Assembly: GCF_001544575.2 (NCBI RefSeq)
Contig: NZ_FCNY02000001.1
Location: 434,001-498,000 of the forward strand
Reading direction: 5' to 3'
DNA from: Caballeronia cordobensis
GTDB lineage: Bacteria > Pseudomonadota > Gammaproteobacteria > Burkholderiales > Burkholderiaceae
Length of the DNA stretch: 64,000 nucleotides
A program made the translations under genes and the position numbers. The notes under the pieces are model-generated. The model saw only the letters and a list, made by a program, of their open reading frames with translations. It was not told where the DNA came from and did not search any database. The number at the start of each line of letters is the position of its first letter. Positions within the stretch are counted from its first letter, which is position 1. This document shows, piece after piece, positions 34,380-45,968 of the stretch.

Positions 34380-35681
34380 TCAGATCACGCCCGATTCGCG
34401 TCTGCGTAGAGCGGCATAAAGAATAATCGCCCCAAACGTGGCAGTCCCGATGCCACCCAAAGCAAATCCACCAAGCTTCAACGTGAAATCCCCGGTCCCG
34501 AGCACGAGCGTCACCGCCGCGACAATAAGATTCCGGTTATCCGAAAAATCGACCTTATTGACGACCCAAATCCGCGCCCCGGTAACGGCGATCAGCCCGA
34601 ACACCACAATCGACACACCGCCCAGCACCGGCCCGGGAATCGTCTGAATCACCGCGCCGAACTTCGGCGAAAATCCGAGCACGATCGCGAACAACGCCGC
34701 AATCACGAACACGAGCGTCGAATAAATCTTCGTGACAGCCATCACGCCGATATTCTCCGCGTACGTCGTCACGCCCGTGCCGCCCGCGAAACCGGAAACG
34801 ATCGTCGCGAGCCCGTCGCCGATGAACGCGCGTCCGATGTATTGATCGAGACTCTTGCCCGTCATCGCGCCGACCGCCTTGATGTGCCCGAGATTCTCCG
34901 CGACGAGAATGATCGCGACCGGCGCGATCAGCGTCATCGCCGAGGCTTCGAACACCGGCGCGGTGAAATGCGGCATGCCGAACCACGCGGCGTTCGCGAC
35001 GATTGTGAAATCGATCGGCTTGCCCATGCCCATGCCGTTGGTCAGCACCGCGTAAATGATGTACGCAATCGCGAGGCCGATCAGAATCAGAAGACGCTGC
35101 GCCATGCCGCGCGCGAACACCGCGACGCCGCCCACGCACAGCACCGTGACGAGCGCCATCCACGATTCGAAGCTGCTGCCCATCACGCCCTTCACGGCGA
35201 TCGGCGCGAGATTCAGCCCGATCACGCAGACGATCGCGCCTGTGACCACCGGCGGCATCAGCGCTTCGATCCACTTCGTGCCGACCGCCGCGACGATCGC
35301 GCCGATGATCGCGTAAGCCACGCCGCACGCGATGATCCCGCCGAGCGCCACCCCGATGTTCATGTTCGGCCCATGCCCGCCGTAGCCCGTCACGGCGATC
35401 ACGAGGCCGATGAACGCGAAGCTCGATCCGAGATAGCTCGGCACGCGCCCGCCGACCAGCACGAAAAACAGCAACGTGCCGATGCCCGACATGAAAATGC
35501 ACAGATTGGGATCGAAGCCCATCAGGAGCGGCGCGAGCACGGTCGAGCCGAACATCGCGACGACGTGCTGAATGCCCATCGCGATCATCTGCGGCCAGGC
35601 GAGGCGCTCGTCGGGCGCGACGACGCGCCCTTCGCCGGCATCCGGCCGGACCGGCCAGCGCGGGAAATAGGAATCGGACAT
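34380..35681 (-). CDS. Uracil/xanthine permease, NCS2 family
   Basis: 433 residues with about 14 hydrophobic segments. AENLGHIKAVGAMTG carries the substrate-contact Glu on helix 8, and FAGGTGVTTYAENIGVMAVTK the helix 10 loop typical of UraA/RutG-type nucleobase:proton symporters. The N-terminal DERLAWPQMIAMGIQHVVAMFGSTVLAP is the standard family opening. Likely imports uracil (inferred from UraA likeness, as purine members have a different helix 10 motif). AAGGAGG precedes the ATG. Confidence 0.9.
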   Translation of the reverse strand: MSDSYFPRWPVRPDAGEGRVVAPDERLAWPQMIAMGIQHVVAMFGSTVLAPLLMGFDPNLCIFMSGIGTLLFFVLVGGRVPSYLGSSFAFIGLVIAVTGYGGHGPNMNIGVALGGIIACGVAYAIIGAIVAAVGTKWIEALMPPVVTGAIVCVIGLNLAPIAVKGVMGSSFESWMALVTVLCVGGVAVFARGMAQRLLILIGLAIAYIIYAVLTNGMGMGKPIDFTIVANAAWFGMPHFTAPVFEASAMTLIAPVAIILVAENLGHIKAVGAMTGKSLDQYIGRAFIGDGLATIVSGFAGGTGVTTYAENIGVMAVTKIYSTLVFVIAALFAIVLGFSPKFGAVIQTIPGPVLGGVSIVVFGLIAVTGARIWVVNKVDFSDNRNLIVAAVTLVLGTGDFTLKLGGFALGGIGTATFGAIILYAALRRRESGVI

Positions 35682-35843
35682 GGGGCGGGCCTCCTTCTCG
35701 GGCGGTGAAGCGCCGTCGATGCGGCGCGCGTGATGAAAAATCAGGCGCGAGTGTACGGAGCGTGCTGCCGGGTGGCAAGCGAGCCGATATTACGACCATT
35801 CGGCCGTCGTTCGCCCGCCACGTGTCATGTCCGGATCAGCGCC

Positions 35844-37403
<1,560 letters not shown>

Positions 37404-37635
37404 CGATTTCTCCTCTCGTCGGGCCGGACGGCGCTGAATCGCCTCGTTCCGGTTCCAAGCAAAAGCCAGCGCCCCGCAGACGACGCCCGCGGACGGCGCG
37501 GCGCAAACTCCGGTTCGCGCTCAAAGGGACTTTACGGCGCTCGTCTCGACTATCTTGAGCGCGGATGACGGGGATATCGCCGCGAGAATGAGGATGAAAT
37601 ATCGGCGAAAGAACCACGGAAGGCGGAACGAAAGA

Positions 37636-37678
37636 AATCCACTAATAACTGCCGAATGGCAGACAAAGTAAGTGGATT
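37636..37678. promoter_or_regulatory. Nested inverted repeats, candidate regulatory site
   Basis: Outer arms AATCCACT (37636-37643) and AGTGGATT (37671-37678) enclose an inner pair CTGCC-GAAT-GGCAG (3749-62 of this block, i.e. 37649-37662). The right outer arm lies at the -35 distance from a TTATAT box at 37696-37701. Confidence 0.45.
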
Positions 37679-37699
37679 CTTAATTGGGAGTTTTCTTAT

Positions 37700-37815
37700 A
37701 TGGACGTCTGACGCTGCGACGTATGCTGTCTACGTGCGTGATCCATGTGACGCATGTAGTCGTTGCAACTCTCCGATTTCCGCCCTTGGCACCCGGCTTG
37801 GGCGGTTCTTTTTTG
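37700..37815 (+). ncRNA. Candidate small RNA with own terminator
   Basis: A weak -10 (TTATAT at 37696-37701) is followed by a 10-bp hairpin CTACGTGCGT/ACGCATGTAG with one G-U pair (37730-37739 and 37750-37759) and, 20 bases later, an intrinsic terminator: CCGCCC/GGGCGG (37780-37785 and 37800-37805) then TTCTTTTTT. No plus-strand gene precedes this terminator. The predicted product is about 105-115 nt. It could instead be the 3' end of something longer. No family recognised. Confidence 0.38.
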
Positions 37816-37911
37816 GGCGCTCGCTTTTCAGCGCAGCAGCAGCCGTCGCCCTTTCGCCGGTCTTCGAATAAAAGCATGCGCGAGCGCCTGTACGCCCGCG
37901 CGATAAACGCG

Positions 37912-38454
37912 TTACTGCCGCACCGGCTTCTTCGCCAGCTTGCGCTGCAGCGTGCGCCGATGCATGTTGAGCGCACGCGCCGTCGCCGAAATATTGCCGT
38001 TGTTCTCCGCGAGCGCGCGCTGGATATGTTCCCATTCGAGCCGAGCCACCGAGAGCAGCGTCGGATTTTCGATCGCTTCTTCGGCCGTCTGCTCGCTCGC
38101 CTGTTCGTGCAGCGCCGCGAGAATCGTTTCGACGTTCGCCGGCTTGGCGAGATAGTTGTCCGCGCCGTCCTTCACCGCCTGCACGGCCGTCGCGATGCTC
38201 GCGTAGCCTGTGAGCACGAGAATGCGCGCGTCGGGCTGAAGGTCGCGCAGCGGCGCGACGAGCCGCAGACCGGAATCGTTGCCGAGGTGAAGATCGACCG
38301 TGATCTGGCCAAACTTGTGCTGGTTGGCGAGCTTCAGCGCTTCGTCGCCGTCGTGCGCCTGGTGCGTGGTGTAGCCGCGCCGTGTGAGGCCGCGCGCGAG
38401 AATGCCGGCGAAGACTTCGTCGTCGTCGATGATCAGAAAGTTGGTATCGCTCAT
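37912..38454 (-). CDS. regA: Response regulator of the RegA/PrrA/ActR family
   Basis: 180 residues. Receiver domain about 1-120 with acidic pocket D-D-D at 10-12, phosphoacceptor D54 (ITVDLHLGNDSGL), LTGYASIATAV and the Lys of YLAKPAN. The C-terminal Fis-type helix-turn-helix ends in ARALNMHRRTLQRKLAKKP, the RegA-family hallmark. A global redox regulator, paired with the RegB-like kinase encoded 42 bases upstream. A GGAGAAAA site precedes the ATG. Confidence 0.93.
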   Translation of the reverse strand: MSDTNFLIIDDDEVFAGILARGLTRRGYTTHQAHDGDEALKLANQHKFGQITVDLHLGNDSGLRLVAPLRDLQPDARILVLTGYASIATAVQAVKDGADNYLAKPANVETILAALHEQASEQTAEEAIENPTLLSVARLEWEHIQRALAENNGNISATARALNMHRRTLQRKLAKKPVRQ

Positions 38455-38496
38455 TTTTTTCTCCGTAGTGCCGATGTGGCGCGCCTTGCTTCGAGT

Positions 38497-39792
38497 TCAG
38501 GCCGCGCTGCTTCGTTCAGTTCCTGCCGCGTGCGCCGCCGCGACCGCGCCGCGATTCGGCAGCCGCAACACCGCGCATGTGCCCCGCGGCTTGCCGTCGA
38601 TCAGTTCGACCGATCCGGCGAGCCGCGCCGCCGCCGCGAACGCCAGATAAAGCCCGACGCCGTGGCCGCCCTGCGTGCTGTCCACCGGTCCCGCGCCGAG
38701 CGAGGCGCGCAGCGCCGGCGGAATGCCCGGACCGCGATCGCACACGTCGAAGCGCACGTAATCCGTTGCGTCGATGTGCTCCAGCGACGCCTGCAACGTC
38801 ACCGATTCGCTGCTCGCGCGCGCGGCGTTGTCGAGCAGAATCGTCAAAATTTGGCCGGCGGCCACTGCGTCGTCGATGGATGCATCCGCCGGGGTCTCGA
38901 CGATCTTCGCGAACTTGACCTGCGGATGCCGCAAGCGCCATTGCTCGATGAAGCTCGACAGCCATTCGTCGAGCGCCTGCCGGCTCGACGGCCCCGTCGC
39001 GCGGCTGCGCAGACGCGCAAGCGCCGACGTGCAAAGCGCCATTTGCTGTTCGAGCAGTTCGAAATCGGCCGCGTAGGGCGCGAGATTGCGGTCGTGCGCG
39101 GCGGAGTCGCGCAATTCTTCGGACAGCATCGCGATGGTCGAAAGCGGCGTGCCCATTTCATGCGCGACGGTTGCCGCCTGCACGCCGAGCGCGACCGCCC
39201 GCTCATCGCGCAGATGCCGCTGCTGGGCTTCGGCGAGCGCGGCATCGCGCACCCGCAGCGCCCGCGACATGCGCGCGACGAACCAGCCGATCAGCCCGAC
39301 GCTCACCATGAAGTTCACCCACAGGCCGGTGCGGAAATAATCGAAGAGATTCGCGGGATTCTCGATGTTGAGCGGCACGTAGTTATAGGACAGCACCGCG
39401 TAACAGGCGACGGCGAAGAGCGCGAGGCAGGCCATCATCGTCCAGGGCAGCACCGCGGCGGCAATCGCGAGCGACGGCAAATACAGCGTGACGAACGGAT
39501 TGGTCGCGCCGCCCGACAAAAACAGCAGCGCCGAGAGCGCGCCGAGATCGACCAGCATCTGGCCGAACAGCTCCGAATTGGTCTCCGGCCGCGCCCGTGC
39601 GACGCGCAGCCACGTCAGTCCGTTGAAGATCATCTCGAGCGCGATCACGAGCAGCATCGCGGGCAGCGGAAGCTTCGCGCCGAAAAAGATCTGCACGACG
39701 GCGATGGTCGTCAACTGGCCGATGATCGCGAGCGAGCGAAGCCAGAAGAGATGACCGAGATTGACCCGTCCGGTATTGGTTATGCGATGCAT
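38497..39792 (-). CDS. regB: Redox-sensing histidine kinase of the RegB/PrrB family
   Basis: 431 residues. Six hydrophobic segments in residues 15-172, including FLSGGATNPF (94-100), the conserved quinone-binding-type GGxxNPF loop. H-box with phosphorylated H211 in VAHEMGTPL, a cysteine (C254) at nearly the place of the RegB redox-active Cys, N-box ILLDNAARAS, and ATP-lid glycine motifs CDRGPGIP and GGHGVGLYLA. The C-terminal region is Ala-rich. Sets the phosphorylation of RegA according to respiratory redox state. ATG 39792 lacks a strong ribosome site. Confidence 0.92.
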   Translation of the reverse strand: MHRITNTGRVNLGHLFWLRSLAIIGQLTTIAVVQIFFGAKLPLPAMLLVIALEMIFNGLTWLRVARARPETNSELFGQMLVDLGALSALLFLSGGATNPFVTLYLPSLAIAAAVLPWTMMACLALFAVACYAVLSYNYVPLNIENPANLFDYFRTGLWVNFMVSVGLIGWFVARMSRALRVRDAALAEAQQRHLRDERAVALGVQAATVAHEMGTPLSTIAMLSEELRDSAAHDRNLAPYAADFELLEQQMALCTSALARLRSRATGPSSRQALDEWLSSFIEQWRLRHPQVKFAKIVETPADASIDDAVAAGQILTILLDNAARASSESVTLQASLEHIDATDYVRFDVCDRGPGIPPALRASLGAGPVDSTQGGHGVGLYLAFAAAARLAGSVELIDGKPRGTCAVLRLPNRGAVAAAHAAGTERSSAA

Positions 39793-39811
39793 TGAGTCGA
39801 GTGTCCGATGA

Positions 39812-41158
<1,347 letters not shown>

Positions 41159-41176
41159 GCTCGTTCCCGCTCCTCG

Positions 41177-41202
41177 AACGCCCGCCCACGCGCGGGCGTT
41201 TT
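41177..41202 (+). terminator. Rho-independent terminator of argB
   Basis: A 9-bp stem AACGCCCGC/GCGGGCGTT (41177-41185 and 41192-41200) with loop CCACGC and a T run. It ends only 6 bases before the annotated start of the next gene. Confidence 0.75.
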
Positions 41203-41207
41203 CATCC

Positions 41208-41954
41208 ATGACCGCGCATCGCAAGTCCCGCCAGCGCCGCGTCAAGACCCACGGCCCCGTCTGGCTCTTCGATCTCGACAACACGCTGCATCACGCGTCG
41301 CACGCGATTTTCCCGGCGATCAATCGCGGGATGACGCAGTACATCATGGACCGGCTGAACGTCGGTCTCGACGAGGCGAACCGGCTGCGCGTCGGCTACA
41401 CGCTGCGCTACGGCGCGGCACTGCTCGGGCTCGTAAAGCATCACGGCATCGATGCCGCCGATTTCCTGCGCGAAGTCCACACCTTTGCCGATCTTCCCTC
41501 GATGGTGCGCGCCGAACGCGGTCTCGGGCGCATGCTGCGCGCGCTGCCGGGCCGCAAGATCGTGCTGACCAACGGCCCGACGCTCTACGCGCGCTCCGTG
41601 CTCGCGGAACTGGGCATCGCGAAGCTGTTCGAGCGCGTGATCGCGATCGAGGACATGCGCCACGGCGACCGATGGCGCGCCAAGCCCGACGCGCCCATGC
41701 TGCGCCACGCCATGCGCCGCGCGCACGTGCGTCTCGACGACGCGATTCTCGTCGAGGATACGCACGGGCACCTGAAAAGCTATCGGCGGCTCGGCATTCG
41801 CACGGTGTGGATCGTCGGTCACCTGCCGGTCGGGCGCACGTCGAGCGGCGGGCTCTCCGCGCGCAAACCGGGCGCGGGACGGCCGCATTACGTGGATCGC
41901 ACCGTGCGGTCCCTGCGCGCGCTCACGCTCGGCATGCGCGGCCACGCGCTCTGA
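41208..41954 (+). CDS. Pyrimidine 5'-nucleotidase, HAD superfamily
   Basis: 248 residues. HAD motif I is FDLDNTLHHA, motif II LTNGP, and motifs III/IV K-P-D-A-P with VEDTHGHLKS. The Sdt1/SSM1-like subgroup dephosphorylates UMP/CMP. Residues after about 210 (Gly/Arg-rich) form a non-conserved tail. The ATG lies right after the argB terminator with no ribosome site, so expression may need read-through, or the real start may be slightly downstream. Confidence 0.88.
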   Translation: MTAHRKSRQRRVKTHGPVWLFDLDNTLHHASHAIFPAINRGMTQYIMDRLNVGLDEANRLRVGYTLRYGAALLGLVKHHGIDAADFLREVHTFADLPSMVRAERGLGRMLRALPGRKIVLTNGPTLYARSVLAELGIAKLFERVIAIEDMRHGDRWRAKPDAPMLRHAMRRAHVRLDDAILVEDTHGHLKSYRRLGIRTVWIVGHLPVGRTSSGGLSARKPGAGRPHYVDRTVRSLRALTLGMRGHAL

Positions 41955-41975
41955 CGCTTATCGCGCCGATTGCTT

Positions 41976-42296
41976 CTACATGCGAAACAAACGTCGCGCG
42001 AGGATGTCTTCGAGGTCCGAGCGCGCGTCGACGACGAGATGCACGTAGATGATGTCGTCCTCGACCTTATAGACGATGCGATTCGTGCCGCTCGCGACTT
42101 CGTAATAGCCCGACATGCGAAAGTCGACGAGTTCGGGCGGCGTCGTGCCGTCGCGCGGCGCGGCTTCGATCTGCGCGATGCTGTCCGCGATCTTGTTGCG
42201 CGTGGCGGCCCAGGCCGTGCCGCCGAACTTGTTGATGACGTAGCGCCGGAAGTCCCGCAAGTCCTGCCTGACGGGGTCGAGGAAGACGGTTTTCAC
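41976..42296 (-). CDS. RelE/ParE-type toxin
   Basis: 106 residues. The short alpha/beta toxin fold is recognisable: a first strand VKTVFLDP, helix D-L-R-D-F-R-R-Y-V, the FRMSGYYEVASGTNRIVYKVEDD hairpin region rich in Arg/Tyr, and a C-terminal VVDARSDLEDILARRL helix. It starts with GTG 42296 that overlaps the antitoxin stop (GTGA), so it is translated with the antitoxin. The ParE-like helix suggests either gyrase or ribosome as target; sequence alone does not decide. Confidence 0.85.
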   Translation of the reverse strand: MKTVFLDPVRQDLRDFRRYVINKFGGTAWAATRNKIADSIAQIEAAPRDGTTPPELVDFRMSGYYEVASGTNRIVYKVEDDIIYVHLVVDARSDLEDILARRLFRM

Positions 42297-42574
42297 TTGA
42301 TGCCTTCTTCGCGGTCCATGCGTTCGATTTCGGCGAAAACGTCGCTCGCGCTCGCGCACTGGCCGGCTTCAATGCTCCTCTGCCCCATCGCCAGAATCTT
42401 CAGCAGAGCGAGCGTCTGATGCACGTCCTCGTATGACTGCACGTCCTGCACGACGACCCGGCCTTCGCCGTTCTGCGTGATGAGCATCGGCTCGCGGCTC
42501 TCGACGATATTGCGGATCATCTCGGCCGCACGGCTCTTCAGGTGACTCAGCGGTCTGACGCGGCTCGGTTTCAT
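42293..42574 (-). CDS. Phd/YefM-type antitoxin
   Basis: 93 residues. N-terminal DNA-binding part VRPLSHLKSRAAEMI, then EPMLITQNGEGRVVV, the Phd/YefM mark, and an acidic disordered C terminus (ASDVFAEIERMDREEG) that wraps the toxin. The GGAG in front of the ATG is unusually close. Encoded first, then the toxin, as usual for the family; probably represses its own promoter. Confidence 0.88.
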   Translation of the reverse strand: MKPSRVRPLSHLKSRAAEMIRNIVESREPMLITQNGEGRVVVQDVQSYEDVHQTLALLKILAMGQRSIEAGQCASASDVFAEIERMDREEGIK

Positions 42575-42605
42575 CTCCGTTCACCGACACTGGAAACGAT
42601 TAGTC

Positions 42606-42635
42606 AATATAGACGCTGGAACGCACCTCACCCAA
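42606..42635 (-). promoter_or_regulatory. Promoter of the toxin-antitoxin operon
   Basis: On the minus strand -35 TTGGGT (42630-42635), 18-base spacer and -10 TATATT (42606-42611). The near-palindrome GTCTATATTGAC covers the -10 and would suit autorepression by the antitoxin. Confidence 0.55.
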
Positions 42636-42657
42636 GCCGGGGCGCAAGGCGCCGCAA

Positions 42658-42688
42658 TTGGCGACGTTATTACGTTTTCCGCTATACT
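42658..42688 (+). promoter_or_regulatory. Probable metX promoter
   Basis: TTGGCG (42658-42663), 19-base spacer and TATACT (42683-42688) on the plus strand. Spacing is longer than ideal. It lies back to back with the toxin-antitoxin promoter, 23 bases apart. Confidence 0.4.
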
Positions 42689-42882
42689 CCACCGCGAACG
42701 GGAATTTCTCGATCCTTTAAGTACGCGCCGATTTGCTGACTCGATTGCGGGCGCGCGAGCCTCACTGCTCATGGCGCGAGGGTCACTATAAATGCGGCTA
42801 AAGAGGTCGTCAGCCGCGCCGCCCCGCTGTTCTCCCGCGCTTCGCCGACACCCGTTTAGCCGCTTGGTCAAAGGCGGAATGA

Positions 42883-44028
42883 ATGGAATCGATCGGCATC
42901 GTCACGCCCCAAACACTGCGCTTCACCGAGCCGCTCGCCATGCAGAACGGCTCGTCGCTCGGCGACTACGAGCTCGTCGTCGAAACCTATGGCGAGCTCA
43001 ATGCCGCGCGCTCGAACGCGGTGCTCGTCTGTCACGCGCTCAATGCTTCGCATCACGTCGCGGGCATTCATGCCGATAACCCGAAGAACGTCGGCTGGTG
43101 GGACAACATGGTCGGTCCGGGCAAGCCGCTCGACACGAACCGCTTCTTTGTCATCGGAGTCAACAATCTCGGCTCGTGTTTCGGTTCGACGGGGCCGATG
43201 AGCATCGACGCATCGACCGGCAAGCCGTATGGCGCGAGCTTTCCCGTCGTCACGGTCGAGGACTGGGTGAACGCGCAGGCGCGTCTTGCCGACCGCTTCG
43301 GCATCGAGCGTTTCGCCGCGGTGATGGGCGGCAGCCTCGGCGGCATGCAGGCGCTCGCGTGGAGCATGATGTATCCGGAGCGGCTCGCGCATTGCATCGT
43401 CGTGGCCTCGACGCCCAAGCTCTCCGCGCAGAACATCGCGTTCAACGAAACGGCGCGCTCGGCGATTCTCTCCGATCCCGATTTCCACGGCGGCGATTAC
43501 TACGCGCACGGCGTGAAGCCGCGCCGCGGTTTGCGCGTGGCGCGCATGATCGGCCACATCACGTATCTGTCCGACGACGACATGGCCGCGAAATTCGGCC
43601 GCGCGCTGCGCCGTGCCGAAGGCGCGCTCGACGCGTACAACTTCAATTTCGATGTCGAATTCGAAGTGGAATCGTATCTGCGCTATCAGGCCGACAAGTT
43701 CGCCGAATACTTCGACGCCAATACCTATCTGCTGATCACGCGCGCGCTCGATTATTTCGATCCCGCCAAAGCCTTCGACGGCGATCTCACGAGAGCGCTC
43801 GCCAGCACGCAGGCGAAATACCTCGTCACGAGTTTCACGACCGACTGGCGTTTCGCGCCGGCGCGCTCGCGCGAAATCGTCAAGGCGCTGCTCGACAACA
43901 AGCGCACCGTGAGCTACGCGGAAATCGACGCGCCGCACGGCCACGACGCCTTTCTGCTCGACGACGCGCGCTATCACAACCTGATGCGCGCCTACTACGA
44001 ACGCATCGCCACGGAGATCGGCGCATGA
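42883..44028 (+). CDS. metX: Homoserine O-acyltransferase
   Basis: 381-residue MetX-type alpha/beta hydrolase. Nucleophile S151 in [14 protein letters not shown]; Asp in FTTDWRFAP and His in GHDAFLLD complete the triad. N-terminal LNASHHVAG is the oxyanion side. In metX-metW proteobacteria the enzyme is usually a succinyltransferase (MetXS), so O-succinylhomoserine is the more likely product; sequence alone does not settle the acyl donor. Start of a metX-metW operon, overlapping by ATGA. Confidence 0.95.
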   Translation: MESIGIVTPQTLRFTEPLAMQNGSSLGDYELVVETYGELNAARSNAVLVCHALNASHHVAGIHADNPKNVGWWDNMVGPGKPLDTNRFFVIGVNNLGSCFGSTGPMSIDASTGKPYGASFPVVTVEDWVNAQARLADRFGIERFAAVMGGSLGGMQALAWSMMYPERLAHCIVVASTPKLSAQNIAFNETARSAILSDPDFHGGDYYAHGVKPRRGLRVARMIGHITYLSDDDMAAKFGRALRRAEGALDAYNFNFDVEFEVESYLRYQADKFAEYFDANTYLLITRALDYFDPAKAFDGDLTRALASTQAKYLVTSFTTDWRFAPARSREIVKALLDNKRTVSYAEIDAPHGHDAFLLDDARYHNLMRAYYERIATEIGA

Positions 44029-44633
44029 ACCAGAACACGCTTGATTCGCTCGCGCTGCGCTCGGACTTTCGCGCGATCGCCCGCTGGGTCGAACCGCGCT
44101 CGACCGTGCTCGATCTCGGTTGCGCCGACGGCTCGCTGCTCTCGCTGCTCGGCGAGGAACTCGAAGTGAAGGGTTACGGCATCGAGATCAACGACGCCGG
44201 CGTGCTCGCGTGCGCGCAAAAGGGCGTCAACGTGATCCAGCAGAATCTCGAAGACGGCCTGCGGCTTTTCGAAGACGACAGCTTCGACTTCGCGATCCTC
44301 TCGCAAACGCTGCAGACGATTCACCAGACCGCCGCGATCCTGCGCGAGACAGTGCGCGTCGGACGCCAGTGCATCGTGTCGTTTCCGAACTTCGGTTACT
44401 GGCAGCATCGGCTTTCGGTGATTCAGGGTCGCATGCCGGTGTCGAAATCGCTGCCGTATCAATGGCATAACACGCCGAACGTGCGCGTGCTGACGATCAA
44501 GGACTTCGAGGCGCTCGCGCCGGAAGTCGGCATCGAAATTCTGGATCGCGTGGTGCTGCACGACGGGCAACCGGTCCGTTGGGGCGCGAACTGGCGTGGT
44601 AGTCTTGCGGTCTATCGCGTGAAGCGCCGGTAA
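44025..44633 (+). CDS. metW: Methionine biosynthesis protein MetW
   Basis: 202 residues, methyltransferase-like: [11 protein letters not shown] (SAM motif I), [25 protein letters not shown], and [12 protein letters not shown], the MetW signature. Works with MetX in methionine synthesis in bacteria that carry this pair. ATG 44025 overlaps the metX stop. Confidence 0.95.
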   Translation: MNQNTLDSLALRSDFRAIARWVEPRSTVLDLGCADGSLLSLLGEELEVKGYGIEINDAGVLACAQKGVNVIQQNLEDGLRLFEDDSFDFAILSQTLQTIHQTAAILRETVRVGRQCIVSFPNFGYWQHRLSVIQGRMPVSKSLPYQWHNTPNVRVLTIKDFEALAPEVGIEILDRVVLHDGQPVRWGANWRGSLAVYRVKRR

Positions 44634-44645
44634 CGTTGACCGGCG

Positions 44646-45968
44646 ATGTCACGCATCGATAACCGCCGGTTTACACACGATATGCCCGATACGCCACACG
44701 AGGCGCCCGCTCTAACTGCTCACGAAGATCATCCTGGCTGGCGCGCGTTTCTCAACACGCGCATCCTTATTTGCGTCTTTCTCGGCTTCACGTCCGGATT
44801 GCCGCTCTTCACGCTCTACAGCCTGCTGCAGGCGTGGCTTACGACCGCGCACATCAACGTCAAGGAAATCGGCCTGTTCGCGCTGATCGGCCTGCCATAT
44901 ACGTGGAAGTTCGTCTGGTCGCCGCTCATGGACCGCTATATTCCGCGCTATCCGGGCTGGCGTCCGGGCAGGCGGCGCGGCTGGATGTTCGCGACACAAA
45001 TCCTCGTGATGATCGCCATCGGCTCGTTCGGGTTCTTCTCGCCCGCGGAGAACCTGTGGACGGTCGCCGCCATCGCCGCGCTCGTCGCGTTCTTCGGCGC
45101 GAGCCAGGACATCGTCATCGATGCCTACCGCCGTGAACTCCTCGCCGATACCGAACAAGGGCTCGGCAACGCGGTGCACGTCAATGCATACAAGGTCGCG
45201 GGTCTCGTGCCCGGTTCGCTGTCGCTGATTCTCGCGGGCTTTCTGCCGTGGAAGACGGTGTTTCTGATTACCGCCGCGTTCATGATTCCGGGCATCATCA
45301 TGACGCTCGTCGTGAAGGAGCCGCAGATTCACGGCGCGCCGCCGAAGAATCTGCGCGAGGCGATCGTCGAGCCGTTTCACGAGTTCGTCACGCGCGACGG
45401 CTGGCGCTCGGCGCTCGTCGTGCTCGGCTTCATCTTTCTCTATAAGCTCGGCGATACGATGGCGACCGCGCTCGCCACCAAGTTCTTCATCGACGTCGGT
45501 TTTTCGCTCGCGCAGATCGGCGTGATCGCGAAGGCGGTCGCGTTCTGGGCGAGCATCGCGGGCGGCTTGCTCGGCGGCATCGCGCTGGTGAAGATCGGCA
45601 TCGCGCGCGGGCTGTGGATCTTCGGCGTGCTGCAGATCATCGCGACGCTGGGCTTCGCGTGGCTCGCGAAGATCGGGCCGTCGCCAGTCGCGCTCGGGGT
45701 GCTGTACGGCTTCGAAACCTTCGCGACGGGTCTCACGCTCGCCACGTTCACCGCGTATATCGCCAGCACGACGGACCCGCGTTACACCGCGACGCAATTC
45801 GCGCTGTTCACGAGCCTCGCCGCCGTGCCGCGCACGTTCGCGGCGGCGGGCAGCGGCTATATCGTCGCTGAGACGGGATGGTTTCCGTACTTCCTGATCT
45901 GCGTCGCGCTGTCCATTCCGGGCATGTTACTGTTGCCGAAAATCGCGCCCTGGAGAACTCAACGATGA
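44646..45968 (+). CDS. AmpG-like muropeptide MFS transporter
   Basis: 440 residues, 12 or more hydrophobic segments. GFTSGLPLFTLYSLLQAWL, IGLPYTWKFVWSPLMDRY (loop 2-3 Asp/Arg), SQDIVIDAYRREL and YKLGDTMATALATKFFID are typical of AmpG-family importers of anhydromuropeptides for cell-wall recycling. Start is ATG 44646 or ATG 44682 (neither has a strong ribosome site). The stop overlaps the protease start as ATGA. Confidence 0.88.
   Translation: MSRIDNRRFTHDMPDTPHEAPALTAHEDHPGWRAFLNTRILICVFLGFTSGLPLFTLYSLLQAWLTTAHINVKEIGLFALIGLPYTWKFVWSPLMDRYIPRYPGWRPGRRRGWMFATQILVMIAIGSFGFFSPAENLWTVAAIAALVAFFGASQDIVIDAYRRELLADTEQGLGNAVHVNAYKVAGLVPGSLSLILAGFLPWKTVFLITAAFMIPGIIMTLVVKEPQIHGAPPKNLREAIVEPFHEFVTRDGWRSALVVLGFIFLYKLGDTMATALATKFFIDVGFSLAQIGVIAKAVAFWASIAGGLLGGIALVKIGIARGLWIFGVLQIIATLGFAWLAKIGPSPVALGVLYGFETFATGLTLATFTAYIASTTDPRYTATQFALFTSLAAVPRTFAAAGSGYIVAETGWFPYFLICVALSIPGMLLLPKIAPWRTQR

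Larger units (their letters stand above)
37404..37911. other. 508-bp gap between chemoreceptor and regA
   Basis: No protein gene supported. It contains, in order, the chemoreceptor promoter region, a nested palindrome (37636-37678), a 10-bp hairpin (37730-37759) and an orphan plus-strand terminator (37780-37814). On the minus strand GCCGATAT near 37598-37605 resembles a sigma-28 -10, but no TAAA -35 is at the right distance. Confidence 0.5.
42575..42882. other. 308-bp divergent region between antitoxin and metX
   Basis: Holds two oppositely directed promoters (listed separately). The 190 bases before metX contain no gene or riboswitch that I recognise, so metX probably has a long 5' leader. 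Confidence 0.4.

Noticed and set aside
37590-37625. Sigma-28 promoter for the chemoreceptor
   Set aside because: GCCGATAT is there on the minus strand, but no TAAA-type -35 at the expected distance.
42690-42882. SAM riboswitch ahead of metX
   Set aside because: I looked for SAM-II and SAM/SAH core features and saw none. A covariance-model search would be needed to be sure.
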